Source: DAOUVR01 sp034430535
GTDB taxonomy: Bacteria > Chloroflexota > Dehalococcoidia > E44-bin15
Assembly: GCA_964443325.1 (NCBI GenBank)
Contig: CAYUCL010000044.1
Coordinates: 1 to 14,933, forward strand
Direction: 5' to 3'
Length of the DNA: 14,933 nucleotides
Within the stretch, counting starts at the first letter, position 1. Each line of letters begins with the position of its first letter. Positions 1 through 7,946 of this stretch are shown here, piece after piece. Below the pieces are notes generated by a model. It had not been told where the DNA came from. It did not search any database and worked only from the letters and a program-made list of their open reading frames with translations. Position numbers and translations under genes: made by a program.

Positions 1-37
1 ATGTGTACATCTGGCTGGGAGAGAAACACGCCTATAG

Positions 38-157
38 CTAAATATGAATAGGCGATGACTCATTAGTTCCATTTTGAAACAAGGAGCTACATAAAGCGCC
101 ACAAGTCAATAGGCCCGCCCATAAAATAACAAAGAAGACAGTCATAGAAAAAGCCAT
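38..157 (-). CDS. possible 39-aa single-TM small protein
   Basis: This short open frame runs downstream of, and on the same strand as, the universal stress protein gene. It starts with ATG at 157 and stops with TAG at 38-40. The predicted peptide begins MAFSMTVFFVILWAGLLT, which is a plausible transmembrane helix, followed by a short polar tail (NGTNESSP). No good ribosome binding site is visible, and the gap to the stress protein stop is about 62 bases. I do not recognise a family. It may be chance, since hydrophobic short frames are common. Confidence 0.2.
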   Translation of the reverse strand: MAFSMTVFFVILWAGLLTCGALCSSLFQNGTNESSPIHI

Positions 158-219
158 ATCGCTAGTGATGAAACATAAGGATGCTGCCAATTTGGCGACC
201 CCACAGCTAGAACATATCG

Positions 220-657
220 TTAGGAGCTACCCTGTGGTGGCGCTTCTCGAATGATTAGAACCGGGCAAGGAGCCTTTCTCAAGATATATGGCATTACGTC
301 GCCCAAACTGAAGATGCCGAATGGCCTCTCGTATTCCATCCCCATCAAAATCAAATCGACTTCTATATCTGTAGCCTCATCCACAATGGCTGGCCCCGCC
401 TCACGCGCTTGAATTATACCAGTCTCTATCTCGCATTTCTCTTTTGCCGCCACATCTCTAGCCTGGCCCAGCACTTCCTCTGCTTTTCTAATCTCATAAT
501 CAACCTCAGCATCAAGGGATAGGCCGCGCTTAAGTTGGATAACATATACCACGTGGATTATGGTTACAGATTTCCTACCTATGCCGCAAGCAACTTTGAC
601 GGTGGATTCGCAGACGCCATGACCGCCTATAGGTATCATTATTTTGTCAAATTCCAT
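220..657 (-). CDS. universal stress protein (UspA family)
   Basis: A 145-aa protein, the usual length for a single-domain UspA protein: a cytoplasmic alpha/beta domain, often ATP-binding, linked to stress and energy signalling. The N-terminus (MEFDKIMIPIGGHG) matches the first beta strand that normally reads 'kILvPvDGS', but the usual Asp is replaced (PIGG). Residues 99-107 (VDLILMGME) and the tail (APCPVLIIRE) are the classic last strands 'DLIVMG...' and 'CPVLvvr'. The ATP loop G-x2-G-x9-G-S/T is degenerate here: the segment from G106 reads GMEYERPFGIFSLGD, so nucleotide binding is uncertain. It is divergent to trkA, and Usp proteins often sit beside K+ transporters, but an N gap lies between them. 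The ATG at 657 has no clear Shine-Dalgarno sequence. Confidence 0.85.
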   Translation of the reverse strand: MEFDKIMIPIGGHGVCESTVKVACGIGRKSVTIIHVVYVIQLKRGLSLDAEVDYEIRKAEEVLGQARDVAAKEKCEIETGIIQAREAGPAIVDEATDIEVDLILMGMEYERPFGIFSLGDVMPYILRKAPCPVLIIREAPPQGSS

Positions 658-701
658 GATGACTGTTTTCAGTACCTATTTTTCATTTCGCAATTGTAAT
701 C

Positions 702-711
702 NNNNNNNNNN
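702..711. other. assembly gap (10 N)
   Basis: Ten consecutive N bases mark a scaffold join of unknown true length. The stress protein gene to the left and the trk operon to the right may therefore not be true neighbours. Apart from a weak promoter candidate, nothing coding was seen between the gap and 956. Confidence 0.95.
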
Positions 712-868
712 TCTGCTATGACAAGCCCTTTCCTCGGAGGATTAACGCCCTAGGCTTTAGAGAAAGGATGATGAGTGAGTAGTGCCGGTCCTGTCCAACT
801 AAGGTTGACCCAGATGTCATCATAATTCAGTACTACCATCCATAATGAGCGGAAATGGAATTATTCGC

Positions 869-898
869 TTGACATACCCTTTGCAGACGTCTTAGACA
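869..898 (+). promoter_or_regulatory. weak sigma70-type promoter candidate for trkAH
   Basis: A perfect TTGACA (869-874) is followed 18 bases later by TAGACA (893-898), a poor -10 box. It lies about 60 bases upstream of the GTG start of trkA in an otherwise empty region. The -35 match is good and the -10 match is weak, so this is a candidate only. Confidence 0.3.
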
Positions 899-956
899 GT
901 GGTATTATTGAGGGCTGACTGAAAGCATACTTGAAGACATCTAAGGCTGATATAGA

Positions 957-2318
957 GTGTATGTCATAGTAGCAGGTGCTGGCGTGGGAGGATTTCATAT
1001 CGCCTCCGTGCTGTCGATGGAAGGGCATAGCGTGGTCGTCGTAGAGCAGTCTGAGGCTGCCTTGGATAGTGTCCGCCGCCTCGATGTCAAGACAGTCCTC
1101 GGCAGTGGGTCAAACCCTAGGGTCCTGCGAGAGGCAGAGGCGCCACGTGCCGATCTCCTCATTGCTTTTACAGCTAGCGACGAAACCAATATGGTTGCAT
1201 GTTTTCTAGCTAAGGCACTGGGAACAAAGAGGACCGTAGCTAGGGTTCGTAACCCCGAGTACTCAGGCTACCTTGTTACTGGTGGCAAGTCCGCGATCGC
1301 TACGAGGCGAATTGTCACCCCAGAAAGCCTGGGGATTAGCCTCCTCGTCAATCCTGATATCATGGCCGCCGAAGAGATTTCGAGCATCCTGGCTAGCCTC
1401 TACTCAACTTCTATTGAGGAATTCGCCGCAGGCCGCGTTCAGGTAAGAGAATTCAGGGTCGAGAGCGAGACAATTGTAAATAAACCTCTACATGACGTTG
1501 TTTTTCCACAGCCGTGTGTGGTGGCGGCCATCGATCGTCCTACCGAAGTCATAGTGCCAACCAGCGATGCAATCCTGAAGAAAAATGACCATGTTTGGGT
1601 AGTCTCTTCGGCAGAGGCTATGGACGAAATAGGGGCTGTCTTTGCTCAGAAAAAATCTCCGGCGAAGAGAATTGTGATCCTTGGTGGAGAGCACGTGGGG
1701 TTCCGTCTCGCCCAACTGCTGGAGAAGCGAGGGATGGGAGTCAAGCTGATCGAGGCAGACCCAGCTCTCTGCCATCAAGTGGCGGCGCAGCTGGAGCGAA
1801 CGGAAGTAGTACAAGGCGAGGGCACTGATAGGGATTTCCTTGTTGAGGAGGGAGTGCCCTTTTACGACGCCTTCATAGCTGCTACTGGGCGTGATGAACA
1901 CAACATCCTCAGCGCACTGCTAGCCAAGAACCTTGATACTGGTCGCAGCTTGGCGCTGGTTGAAAGAGCCCAGTATGTGCCACTGGCCGAAGCAGTTGGT
2001 CTGGACGGCGTCGTCTCCCCCCTATTGCTAGCAGCGGAACGGATTATTCGCCTGGTACGCTCCACTACGATGATTACCGTAGCCTTTATAGCCGGTTCGC
2101 GAGCAGAGGCTATCGAGTTCGCCGCTGGCCAAACCGCGCGAATCGCTAAGCGACAGCTTGGAAAAGTTGATTTGCCTCACGGAGCTGTGGTGGGAGCCAT
2201 CGTACGGGGTGATGCTACGATTATTCCCCAGAGTGATACTGTTATCGAGCCCGGTGACCATGTAGTCGTTGTATGCCTCCCGTCTGTTGTCCCCACAGTT
2301 GAGAAGCTATTTGAGTAA
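957..2318 (+). CDS. trkA: Trk K+ uptake regulatory subunit TrkA
   Basis: A 453-aa cytoplasmic NAD(H)-binding gating subunit of the Trk potassium channel. It has the full two-copy layout of TrkA: RCK_N domain 1 (residues 1-130) with Rossmann loop GAGVGG at 7-12 and acidic E30 closing strand 2; RCK_C domain 1 (about 140-225); RCK_N domain 2 (about 237-360) with GGEHVG at 243-248 and E267; and RCK_C domain 2 (about 370-453, ending in the 'iepGDhVVVvc' strand). The start is GTG at 957, which gives the normal N-terminus MYVIVAGAG; there is only a weak AAGG-like ribosome site upstream. trkH follows after 3 bases, so the two are surely co-transcribed and probably translationally coupled. In the known system TrkA forms a ring under the TrkH dimer and opens it in response to nucleotides. 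Confidence 0.96.
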   Translation: MYVIVAGAGVGGFHIASVLSMEGHSVVVVEQSEAALDSVRRLDVKTVLGSGSNPRVLREAEAPRADLLIAFTASDETNMVACFLAKALGTKRTVARVRNPEYSGYLVTGGKSAIATRRIVTPESLGISLLVNPDIMAAEEISSILASLYSTSIEEFAAGRVQVREFRVESETIVNKPLHDVVFPQPCVVAAIDRPTEVIVPTSDAILKKNDHVWVVSSAEAMDEIGAVFAQKKSPAKRIVILGGEHVGFRLAQLLEKRGMGVKLIEADPALCHQVAAQLERTEVVQGEGTDRDFLVEEGVPFYDAFIAATGRDEHNILSALLAKNLDTGRSLALVERAQYVPLAEAVGLDGVVSPLLLAAERIIRLVRSTTMITVAFIAGSRAEAIEFAAGQTARIAKRQLGKVDLPHGAVVGAIVRGDATIIPQSDTVIEPGDHVVVVCLPSVVPTVEKLFE

Positions 2319-2321
2319 GCG

Positions 2322-3773
2322 ATGAGGATCCGTGTCGTTCTGCGTTACCTAGGGCCATTCCTCATGGGCCTAGGCCTGTTCATGCTCATCCCACTGGCCT
2401 TTAGCCTCTACTATCGAGAACCTGACACCCTTGCCTTCTTCATCTCAATGGCCATCACAGCAGGTGCAGGTCTGTTGCTCCGTCTCTTTGCACGACCTGG
2501 TGGTGACCGTCTCAGCCGCCGCGAAGCCCTGCTTTTAGTTGCCGGAATCTGGATAGCGGCGGCGGTTTTCGGTGCGCTCCCCTATAAGCTAAGCGGTACC
2601 TTTCCAAACTACCTGAATGCCTATTTTGAGGCTATGTCAGGGTTCACCACTACCGGTGCTTCAGTGCTTACATCCATCGAAAGCCAGCCACACGGCATCC
2701 TCCTGTGGCGGGACCTGACTCAATGGCTGGGTGGTATGGGGATAGTAATGCTCTTCGTAGCCATACTACCTGCCCTAGGTGTTGGAGCAGCTCATATGGT
2801 CGAAGGTGAGCTGCCAGGGCCTAAAGCAGAGCGGCTGACAGCGCGGATACGGGACACAGCGAGAATCTTATGGCAGCTATACCTTGGCCTGTCTGCTCTT
2901 GAGATTGTGGCGCTGCTGATAGTAGGGCTGCCGTTCTTCGACGCTTTGCTGAACACCTTCGGCACGATGCCTACTGGCGGCTTTTGCCCTAGAGACCTGA
3001 GTATCGCTGCCTATAACAGTGCCTCTGTCGAGGGCATCGTCATCTTTTTCATGATATTGGCAGGCACGAACTTCCAGCTATTCTACCTCATTTTGTGGAA
3101 GCGACAGCTTCGGACATTCCTCGCTGACCGTGAGTTGCGTTGGTACTTGGCTATCTGGGCTACAGCGAGCCTTCTCATTGTTCTGGACCTGATAATGAAT
3201 ATGGGGTACTCCGTCAGCAATGCCTTCAGATATGCCACATTTCAGGCGGTGTCGATTCAGACGACGACAGGCTTTGCCATTACCAATTTTGCTGCCTGGC
3301 CCTCGTTCTCACAGTCGGTTCTGCTTGTTTTGATGATAGTTGGTGCCTCAGCGTATTCCACAGGTGGGGCACTGAAGGTTATCAGGGTTGGGGTGCTGGC
3401 AAAGTATGCCTACCGCCAGGTATTACTTGTTTTCAGTCCTCGATCTATCCGCCCCTTGAAGCTGGCAGGGAAGGCCTTGCCAGAGAAGGTGGTATCAGAG
3501 ATCGTTGGTCTCTCCATTCTTTACATCGCAACTCTGGTATTGGGTTCCGTGGTGATGAGCGCTATAGGTTTGGATACGGTCTCCGCCTTTTCTTCTGTTG
3601 CCGCCACGTTGGGGAATGTTGGGCCTGGCCTGGGTTCCGTTGGGCCAGCGGCGAATTACGCCATGGTTCCCGGCATCGGCAAGGTCGTGCTCACATTCTG
3701 CATGCTCGTTGGACGCTTGGAGCTCTGGACGGTGTTAGTGCTCATCACCCCAGTATTCTGGAAAGCACGATAG
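2322..3773 (+). CDS. trkH: Trk K+ uptake transmembrane subunit TrkH
   Basis: A 483-aa membrane pore subunit of the Trk K+ channel, full length for TrkH/KtrB. The four M1-P-M2 repeats are visible through their selectivity-filter loops: TTTGAS (109-114), PTGGF (217-221), QTTTGF (313-318) and ATLGNVGPG (429-437). The conserved FGALPY stretch (83-88) and the C-terminal GRLELWTVLVLITPVFW match the family. The loop normally reading 'GGCsGSTaGG' is here GASAYSTGGA (341-350), a small departure in the intramembrane gating loop of repeat 3. Translation starts at ATG 2322, three bases after the trkA stop and with no strong ribosome site of its own, suggesting coupling to trkA. Confidence 0.96.
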   Translation: MRIRVVLRYLGPFLMGLGLFMLIPLAFSLYYREPDTLAFFISMAITAGAGLLLRLFARPGGDRLSRREALLLVAGIWIAAAVFGALPYKLSGTFPNYLNAYFEAMSGFTTTGASVLTSIESQPHGILLWRDLTQWLGGMGIVMLFVAILPALGVGAAHMVEGELPGPKAERLTARIRDTARILWQLYLGLSALEIVALLIVGLPFFDALLNTFGTMPTGGFCPRDLSIAAYNSASVEGIVIFFMILAGTNFQLFYLILWKRQLRTFLADRELRWYLAIWATASLLIVLDLIMNMGYSVSNAFRYATFQAVSIQTTTGFAITNFAAWPSFSQSVLLVLMIVGASAYSTGGALKVIRVGVLAKYAYRQVLLVFSPRSIRPLKLAGKALPEKVVSEIVGLSILYIATLVLGSVVMSAIGLDTVSAFSSVAATLGNVGPGLGSVGPAANYAMVPGIGKVVLTFCMLVGRLELWTVLVLITPVFWKAR

Positions 3774-3882
3774 GGTGATTTATGTTCGCCTGGCCTACAC
3801 TCGACGATTCTCAGCCCGCTATCGCCCCGCTTGCATGAGCAGTTGATGCAGGGCACGTCTGCTTTTTACCAGGAGCTTTGCA

Positions 3883-4095
3883 ATGCGTAACCTGAAATCG
3901 ATAATGTATCGATTGGAACATGCCACAAAACGAGGGCCAACCAAACAAGGAAGCTATGCAACAGCAACAGCGGCAAGCTCTGAACTCCAGCATTACCGCC
4001 AATGCACGCTGAAACGCTTGCTATGCAATCTGCTATCCCTACAGACTACAGGCCGCTGGCGGCCAGATGGCACAAATAGATCAGCTTACAGTTGA
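3883..4095 (+). CDS. possible short basic protein, copy 1 of a two-copy family
   Basis: A 70-aa frame starting at ATG 3883 with a good ribosome site (AGGAG at 3871-3875, 7-base spacer). Residues 1-33 resemble the protein at 5362-5493: both share L-x2-I-M-[YC]-R-L-E-H, then K, P, and K-Q-G. The DNA copies align for about 107 bases with no gaps. Several differences are synonymous in this frame (CGT/CGA, CTG/TTG, CCA/CCC, CAA/CAG, ACA/ACG), which argues that the plus frame was selected as protein. The last 17 or so codons overlap the 3' end of the convergent 260-aa gene, so the C-terminus may be run-on after truncation. No known family is recognised and the function is unknown. Confidence 0.35.
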   Translation: MRNLKSIMYRLEHATKRGPTKQGSYATATAASSELQHYRQCTLKRLLCNLLSLQTTGRWRPDGTNRSAYS

Positions 4096-4828
4096 CCTCA
4101 AGTTCACTTAGAGCTGTGGCGGGTGGCATGTGCTCATCGAAGGGCCTCATCAGCCTTTCATCAAAAATAGCCTGTGGGAATATCTCTCGGAGTCCGGCTA
4201 TGACTGTGCCGAAGTTTGCCAGAGAGGAGTAATTCATCTTCTCCCCTAAGAACGAGTAGTCCATGTAGTCTTGGATTATATCCACGCTGGGCTCCGAAGA
4301 CCCTCGACTATAGAGCCGTGCAAAGCATTTGTCTTGAACGGACACACCCCTCGTTTTCTCTCTAACTCTACGCCAGATAGGGATGCCACCCGTCAATAAT
4401 GTTGCGGTCAGACTGAACTTCATCCTCGTTGTGGTTGACTCCGCCTCTGTGTAGGTTGGCATGCTTCCCTTGAGCATCAAGAAGACATCATCCGGCCCTA
4501 CTCTTCTGGTTTGGCCATCCTTCTCCCAAATTAGAACCTCTCCCTCTCCAAATTGCATGGTACGTGCTACGAAGCTTTGTGAAGGCTTACGAAGCTCCGA
4601 ATCCTCGCAGATAATCGCCACGAGGCCTAAGTCTCTCAGGCTCTGCACTATTGATTCCGCCGTCGGTATACTCTGACATTGAGTGATGATCCTCGGGATA
4701 TTTCCCCTTAGGAGAAGCCGAGTATCGTAGAGGTCTTTATTGACAATGGCTGCTACTTTCTCGATGAGACCTGCCCCAAGAGTATCCGGAGGTGCTATTG
4801 CAATGTGTACAATCTCGTGCTCAGCCAT
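4046..4828 (-). CDS. conserved protein of unknown function, 260 aa
   Basis: The start is well supported: ATG at 4828 is preceded by GAGGAG with a spacing of about 8 to 9 bases. Residues 1-80 look like a compact alpha/beta domain, including GNIPRIITQCQSIPTAES at 42-59 and then LRDLGLVAIICEDSELR. Residues 90-120 form a second, beta-rich part (FGEGEVLIWEKDGQTRRVGPDDVFLMLKG). The C-terminal half (130-260) is mostly helical, with a segment of modest hydrophobicity at 138-150. There is no signal peptide and no catalytic motif I can name. The layout resembles hypothetical proteins I associate with Chloroflexota, but I cannot assign a function. It is convergent with trkAH and seems monocistronic. Confidence 0.75.
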   Translation of the reverse strand: MAEHEIVHIAIAPPDTLGAGLIEKVAAIVNKDLYDTRLLLRGNIPRIITQCQSIPTAESIVQSLRDLGLVAIICEDSELRKPSQSFVARTMQFGEGEVLIWEKDGQTRRVGPDDVFLMLKGSMPTYTEAESTTTRMKFSLTATLLTGGIPIWRRVREKTRGVSVQDKCFARLYSRGSSEPSVDIIQDYMDYSFLGEKMNYSSLANFGTVIAGLREIFPQAIFDERLMRPFDEHMPPATALSELEVNCKLIYLCHLAASGL

Positions 4829-4988
4829 AAGAGCATCTCCTCACCTGCTTCTCAATTCAACAGACATCAATATCTGCGATAATACGCTCCGTGTCCCACC
4901 GACCACGCGATTTTCTGCAATCGACTACTTGGACTATACTAGGCCTGCTGCGCACTGACTGTCAATCTCGACAGCCCAAAGCTAGTCC

Positions 4989-5252
4989 CTATCGCTCATC
5001 ATCAACCTTGACCATCTCGATAACCTCAGCACAGGATTCGCTGTGTAAATAGCCAGTATCGACCAATGTGTGAAGTGTTGGATGCGCCTTAAAGCAGTAA
5101 ACCCCATTTTTAGCGGGTATAGCAGAAAGCTCTTTCGTTTTTTGTTGTATCCAACAACAGTCAGGACACTGCCCAGAAGCGGCTGCGGGTACTACTACTC
5201 ATTCTTTGATTCGGGTCATAAAATAGCGATCGGTTGGCGTGGGGCGAAACAT
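4989..5252 (-). pseudogene. Cys-motif small protein frame interrupted by an in-frame TGA
   Basis: On the minus strand an ATG at 5250-5252 opens a frame MFRPTPTDRYFMTRIKE, followed by TGA (5199-5201). It then continues open for 69 codons to TAG at 4989-4991. The part after the TGA looks protein-like: it contains SGQCPDCCW, a later Cys in GVYCFKAHP and a Cys in HSESCAEV, and ends in an acidic tail (VDDER). C-P-D-C with downstream Cys/His suggests a zinc-ribbon or redox site. No ATG, GTG or TTG lies between the TGA and the Cys motif, so the second part has no conventional start. The simplest reading is a decayed gene with a nonsense mutation (possibly TGG to TGA). Recoding of UGA is the other option. 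The ribosome site upstream of the ATG is too distant. Confidence 0.3.
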
Positions 5253-5361
5253 TGATCAGAAAACGTGAACTCCACCTCAGCTTGCTTGCAACCCATGTTG
5301 CCCGCGCTAGCTCCCTGGCATAGCCATCTGTACTCCACCAATCGTACCACCAGTTGAGGCG

Positions 5362-5493
5362 ATGAGCCTCCAATTCCTCAAGAGAAGGTTTACAAGGCGA
5401 GATTTGAGTAGGATAATGTGTCGATTGGAACATCCTGCCAAAGAAGATCCCGCAAAACAGGGATGCGATCAAACGGCAACCCGCGGCAGCTAA
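5362..5493 (+). CDS. possible 43-aa basic peptide, copy 2 of a two-copy family
   Basis: This frame runs from ATG 5362 to TAA 5491-5493, 22 bases before the MBL-fold gene on the same strand. The predicted peptide starts MSLQFLKRRFTRRDLSRIM and continues CRLEHPAKEDPAKQG. It is rich in Arg and Lys at the N-terminus and pairs with the frame at 3883-4095. GAGG lies only 2 bases from the ATG, so the start may instead be the internal ATG at 5416, which has AGGA just upstream. The ungapped, partly synonymous similarity between the copies is the main support. No domain is recognised. Confidence 0.35.
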   Translation: MSLQFLKRRFTRRDLSRIMCRLEHPAKEDPAKQGCDQTATRGS

Positions 5494-5515
5494 CAAATAA
5501 CGATGGAGAAAGCTA

Positions 5516-6412
5516 ATGGTTGATGTAAAAGAGGTAGCTGATAAGATTTATCGATTCGAGACGCCGATACCCGATGTGTATGGCATCTTTGTAGTATATC
5601 TTATCCACGAGCCGGAGGGGGTCCTAATAGAGCCCGGCCCGGCAGCCGCTGTCCCCCTGATCCGCGAAGGAATGCAGCAAGTGGGCATGAAAGACCTGGC
5701 CTACATCATCCCCACCCACATCCATATGGACCACGGAGGTGGCATGGGAGCACTGGCCCAGCTTTTCCCCAGGGCTAAAGTGCTGGTTCACCCCAGAGGG
5801 GCAAAACATGCCATCGAACCATCTCGCCTTATCGAGGGCACCAAGATGGTTTTTGGCGCCGACTTCGAGGCGCAGTACGGAGCTATATTGCCCGTCCCCG
5901 AATCCCAGGTATATGTGCCCGAGGATGGGGAGGTAATCTCGGTCAATGGTAGGGAACTGCAAATTATATATGCGCCGGGCCACGCCCAGCACCACATGGC
6001 CATCTTCGACCGCAGTGTGCGGGGTCTTTTCTGCGGTGAAGCCCTGGGCATACCGGTAGATCGCACCAGGCCACTCGCCTTCCCCTCAGTCGCTCCACCC
6101 AACTTCGACCAGGAGCTCTATTTAAGTACCATAGAGAAGTTGAGACAGCTTGATGCCCGGATTCTTCTCTATTCTCACGGTCCGGCCGTCCAGCGGGAGC
6201 CAGAGTCGCTTATCGCATCGGTTATGGAAAACACCCGGGTCTTTGGCGACCTTATCCTCAACGCTATGAAAGAGGGCGAGTCCTTCCAGGCCATTGGACG
6301 CAGACTGGCAGACCACATGGAGAGTCGCTTCGGCATACGGGTAGACGAGGCGGGCCTGGCGATGATTGTAGGCGGATACACCATGTACTACAAGAGCAAG
6401 GGGCTGGCTTGA
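5516..6412 (+). CDS. MBL-fold metallo-hydrolase
   Basis: A 298-aa cytoplasmic protein of the metallo-beta-lactamase superfamily, glyoxalase II-like in layout. The metal-binding signature is T-H-I-H-M-D-H at residues 67-73 (H68, H70, D72, H73). The third-motif His is H156 (APGHAQHH), and the final His is H221 (YSHGP). The position that normally holds the bridging Asp ('GDal') reads GEALG, so Glu175 takes its place. The C-terminal 70 residues are a helical extension (FQAIGRRLADHMESRF...) as in many alkyl-hydrolase or lactonase-like members. The start ATG 5516 has GGAGAAAG upstream. The gene is followed 45 bases later by an exporter gene and may be co-transcribed with it. The substrate cannot be told from sequence alone. 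Confidence 0.9.
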   Translation: MVDVKEVADKIYRFETPIPDVYGIFVVYLIHEPEGVLIEPGPAAAVPLIREGMQQVGMKDLAYIIPTHIHMDHGGGMGALAQLFPRAKVLVHPRGAKHAIEPSRLIEGTKMVFGADFEAQYGAILPVPESQVYVPEDGEVISVNGRELQIIYAPGHAQHHMAIFDRSVRGLFCGEALGIPVDRTRPLAFPSVAPPNFDQELYLSTIEKLRQLDARILLYSHGPAVQREPESLIASVMENTRVFGDLILNAMKEGESFQAIGRRLADHMESRFGIRVDEAGLAMIVGGYTMYYKSKGLA

Positions 6413-6457
6413 GAGAGCGAGCAATGAGACAACAGGCTTGCGGTACGCCTACCTGAC

Positions 6458-7933
6458 ATGGCAGAGAGGGGCCACGCGGCGCCTGAAGGGACCGATACCA
6501 AGCTAATGTCGCAGATACAAAACAACGGTATCCAGCCACCACAGCCAGGCGAGGCAGCGGGTACGACCAACGGAGTAAGCAAAGGTACTGCCCTCCTCGT
6601 CGCTGCCCTGGCCTCTTTCCTTATGCCCTTTATGGGCTCCTCCATAAACATCGCACTTCCCTCCATTGGAAAAGACTTTTCCATGAACGCGGTCCTGTTG
6701 AGCTGGGTTGCCACTGCGTATTTGTTGGCTGCGGCGGTGTTCCTCGTCCCCTTTGGCAGACTGGGGGACATACACGGACGCAAGAAGGTCTTCGCCGCCG
6801 GGATAGTGGTTTATACGCTCGGCTCGCTCCTCTGCGGTGTTTCAGCTTCTTCAGCGATGCTCATTTCTTGCCGGGTTTTGCAGGGGATAGGCAGTGCCAT
6901 GATGTTTGGAACCGCGCTGGCAATCATAACCTCGGTGTTTCCACCAGACGAGAGGGGCAGAGCCCTGGGAATAAATGTTGCCGCCGTATACGTAGGCCTA
7001 TCCCTCGGACCATTCCTGGGAGGCTTGTTGACCCAGCACCTGGGGTGGAGAAGCGTATTCATTACCAACGTCCCCCTCGGCGTGATAATGATTGCTTTCG
7101 TTCTCTGGAAGCTGAAGGGGGAGTGGGCCGAAGCAAGAGGAGAGAGGTTCGACTTCGTCGGCGCCCTGGTGTACGGCGGTGCCATCGTGGCAATTATGTA
7201 CGGCTTCTCGCTGCTACCAGCGACGTTGGGCATAGGGCTGGTTGCCGGGGGTGTCTTGGGAATTCTTGCGTTCGTCAAGTGGGAAATGAGGGCTAAAAGC
7301 CCTGTGTTGAACATGAGTCTCTTCAGAAAGAACCTGGTCTTCGTCATGTCCAACCTGGCGGCTTTGATAAACTACAGCGCCACCTTCGCCGTCACTTTCC
7401 TTCTGAGCCTCTACCTGCAGTATGTAAAGGCATTAAGCCCTCAGAACGCAGGCTTAATATTGGTGGCTCAGCCGGTGGTGATGGCCATCTTCTCGCCGCT
7501 GGCCGGCAGGCTTTCCGACAGGATTGAACCGAGAATTGTTGCCTCGGCGGGAATGACTTTGACAACTATAGGATTATTATTATTCGCTTTTCTGGGCGAA
7601 GGAACAACCCTGGCTTTTATCATACCCGGCCTTGTAGTCCTGGGTCTGGGATTCGGCCTTTTCTCATCGCCGAACATGAATGCAGTTATGAGCTCTGTGG
7701 AAAGGAGGTTCTACGGCGTAGCCGCGGGTACAGTTTCAACCATGCGCCTGATCGGGCAGATGCTCAGCATGGGGCTGGCCATGCTGATATTCGCCGTGGT
7801 TATCGGGAGAGTGGAAATCACGCCCGAGTACTATTCGCAGTTTCTCAGCGGCGTCAGAATAGCGTTTATCGTCTTTGCCGCCCTGTGTTTTGCCGGTATC
7901 TTCGCCTCGCTTGCCAGGGGCAAGGTACGATGA
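6458..7933 (+). CDS. MFS drug exporter, DHA2 (EmrB/QacA) family, 14 TM
   Basis: A 491-aa inner-membrane proton antiporter of the major facilitator superfamily. Motif A between TM2 and TM3 is clear: GRLGDIHGRKK at 100-110. LSWVATAYLLAAAVFLVPFGRLGD is typical of EmrB/QacA members, as is GPFLGGLLTQHLGWRSVFITNVPLG after TM5. The length and number of hydrophobic segments fit 14 helices. The first 42 residues are polar and unusual (MAERGHAAPEGTD...). An internal ATG at 6506 (MSQIQNN) is an alternative start, and neither start has a strong ribosome site. The stop lies 13 bases from the end of the convergent glycosyltransferase gene. Its likely job is export of a small organic compound; substrates are not predictable. 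Confidence 0.92.
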   Translation: MAERGHAAPEGTDTKLMSQIQNNGIQPPQPGEAAGTTNGVSKGTALLVAALASFLMPFMGSSINIALPSIGKDFSMNAVLLSWVATAYLLAAAVFLVPFGRLGDIHGRKKVFAAGIVVYTLGSLLCGVSASSAMLISCRVLQGIGSAMMFGTALAIITSVFPPDERGRALGINVAAVYVGLSLGPFLGGLLTQHLGWRSVFITNVPLGVIMIAFVLWKLKGEWAEARGERFDFVGALVYGGAIVAIMYGFSLLPATLGIGLVAGGVLGILAFVKWEMRAKSPVLNMSLFRKNLVFVMSNLAALINYSATFAVTFLLSLYLQYVKALSPQNAGLILVAQPVVMAIFSPLAGRLSDRIEPRIVASAGMTLTTIGLLLFAFLGEGTTLAFIIPGLVVLGLGFGLFSSPNMNAVMSSVERRFYGVAAGTVSTMRLIGQMLSMGLAMLIFAVVIGRVEITPEYYSQFLSGVRIAFIVFAALCFAGIFASLARGKVR

Positions 7934-7946
7934 GAATGCCCGGCGG

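Noticed and set aside
3140..3778. 212-aa plus-strand ORF inside trkH
   Set aside because: Out-of-frame shadow of a full-length, motif-complete TrkH.
5070..5255. 61-aa plus-strand ORF
   Set aside because: It lies opposite the Cys-motif frame and its composition looks like a shadow, with no ribosome site.
5161..5496. 111-aa minus-strand ORF with a W-rich stretch (RLNWWYDWW)
   Set aside because: It overlaps the plus-strand short protein frame, whose codon changes between copies fit coding better. It also needs a TTG start with no ribosome site.
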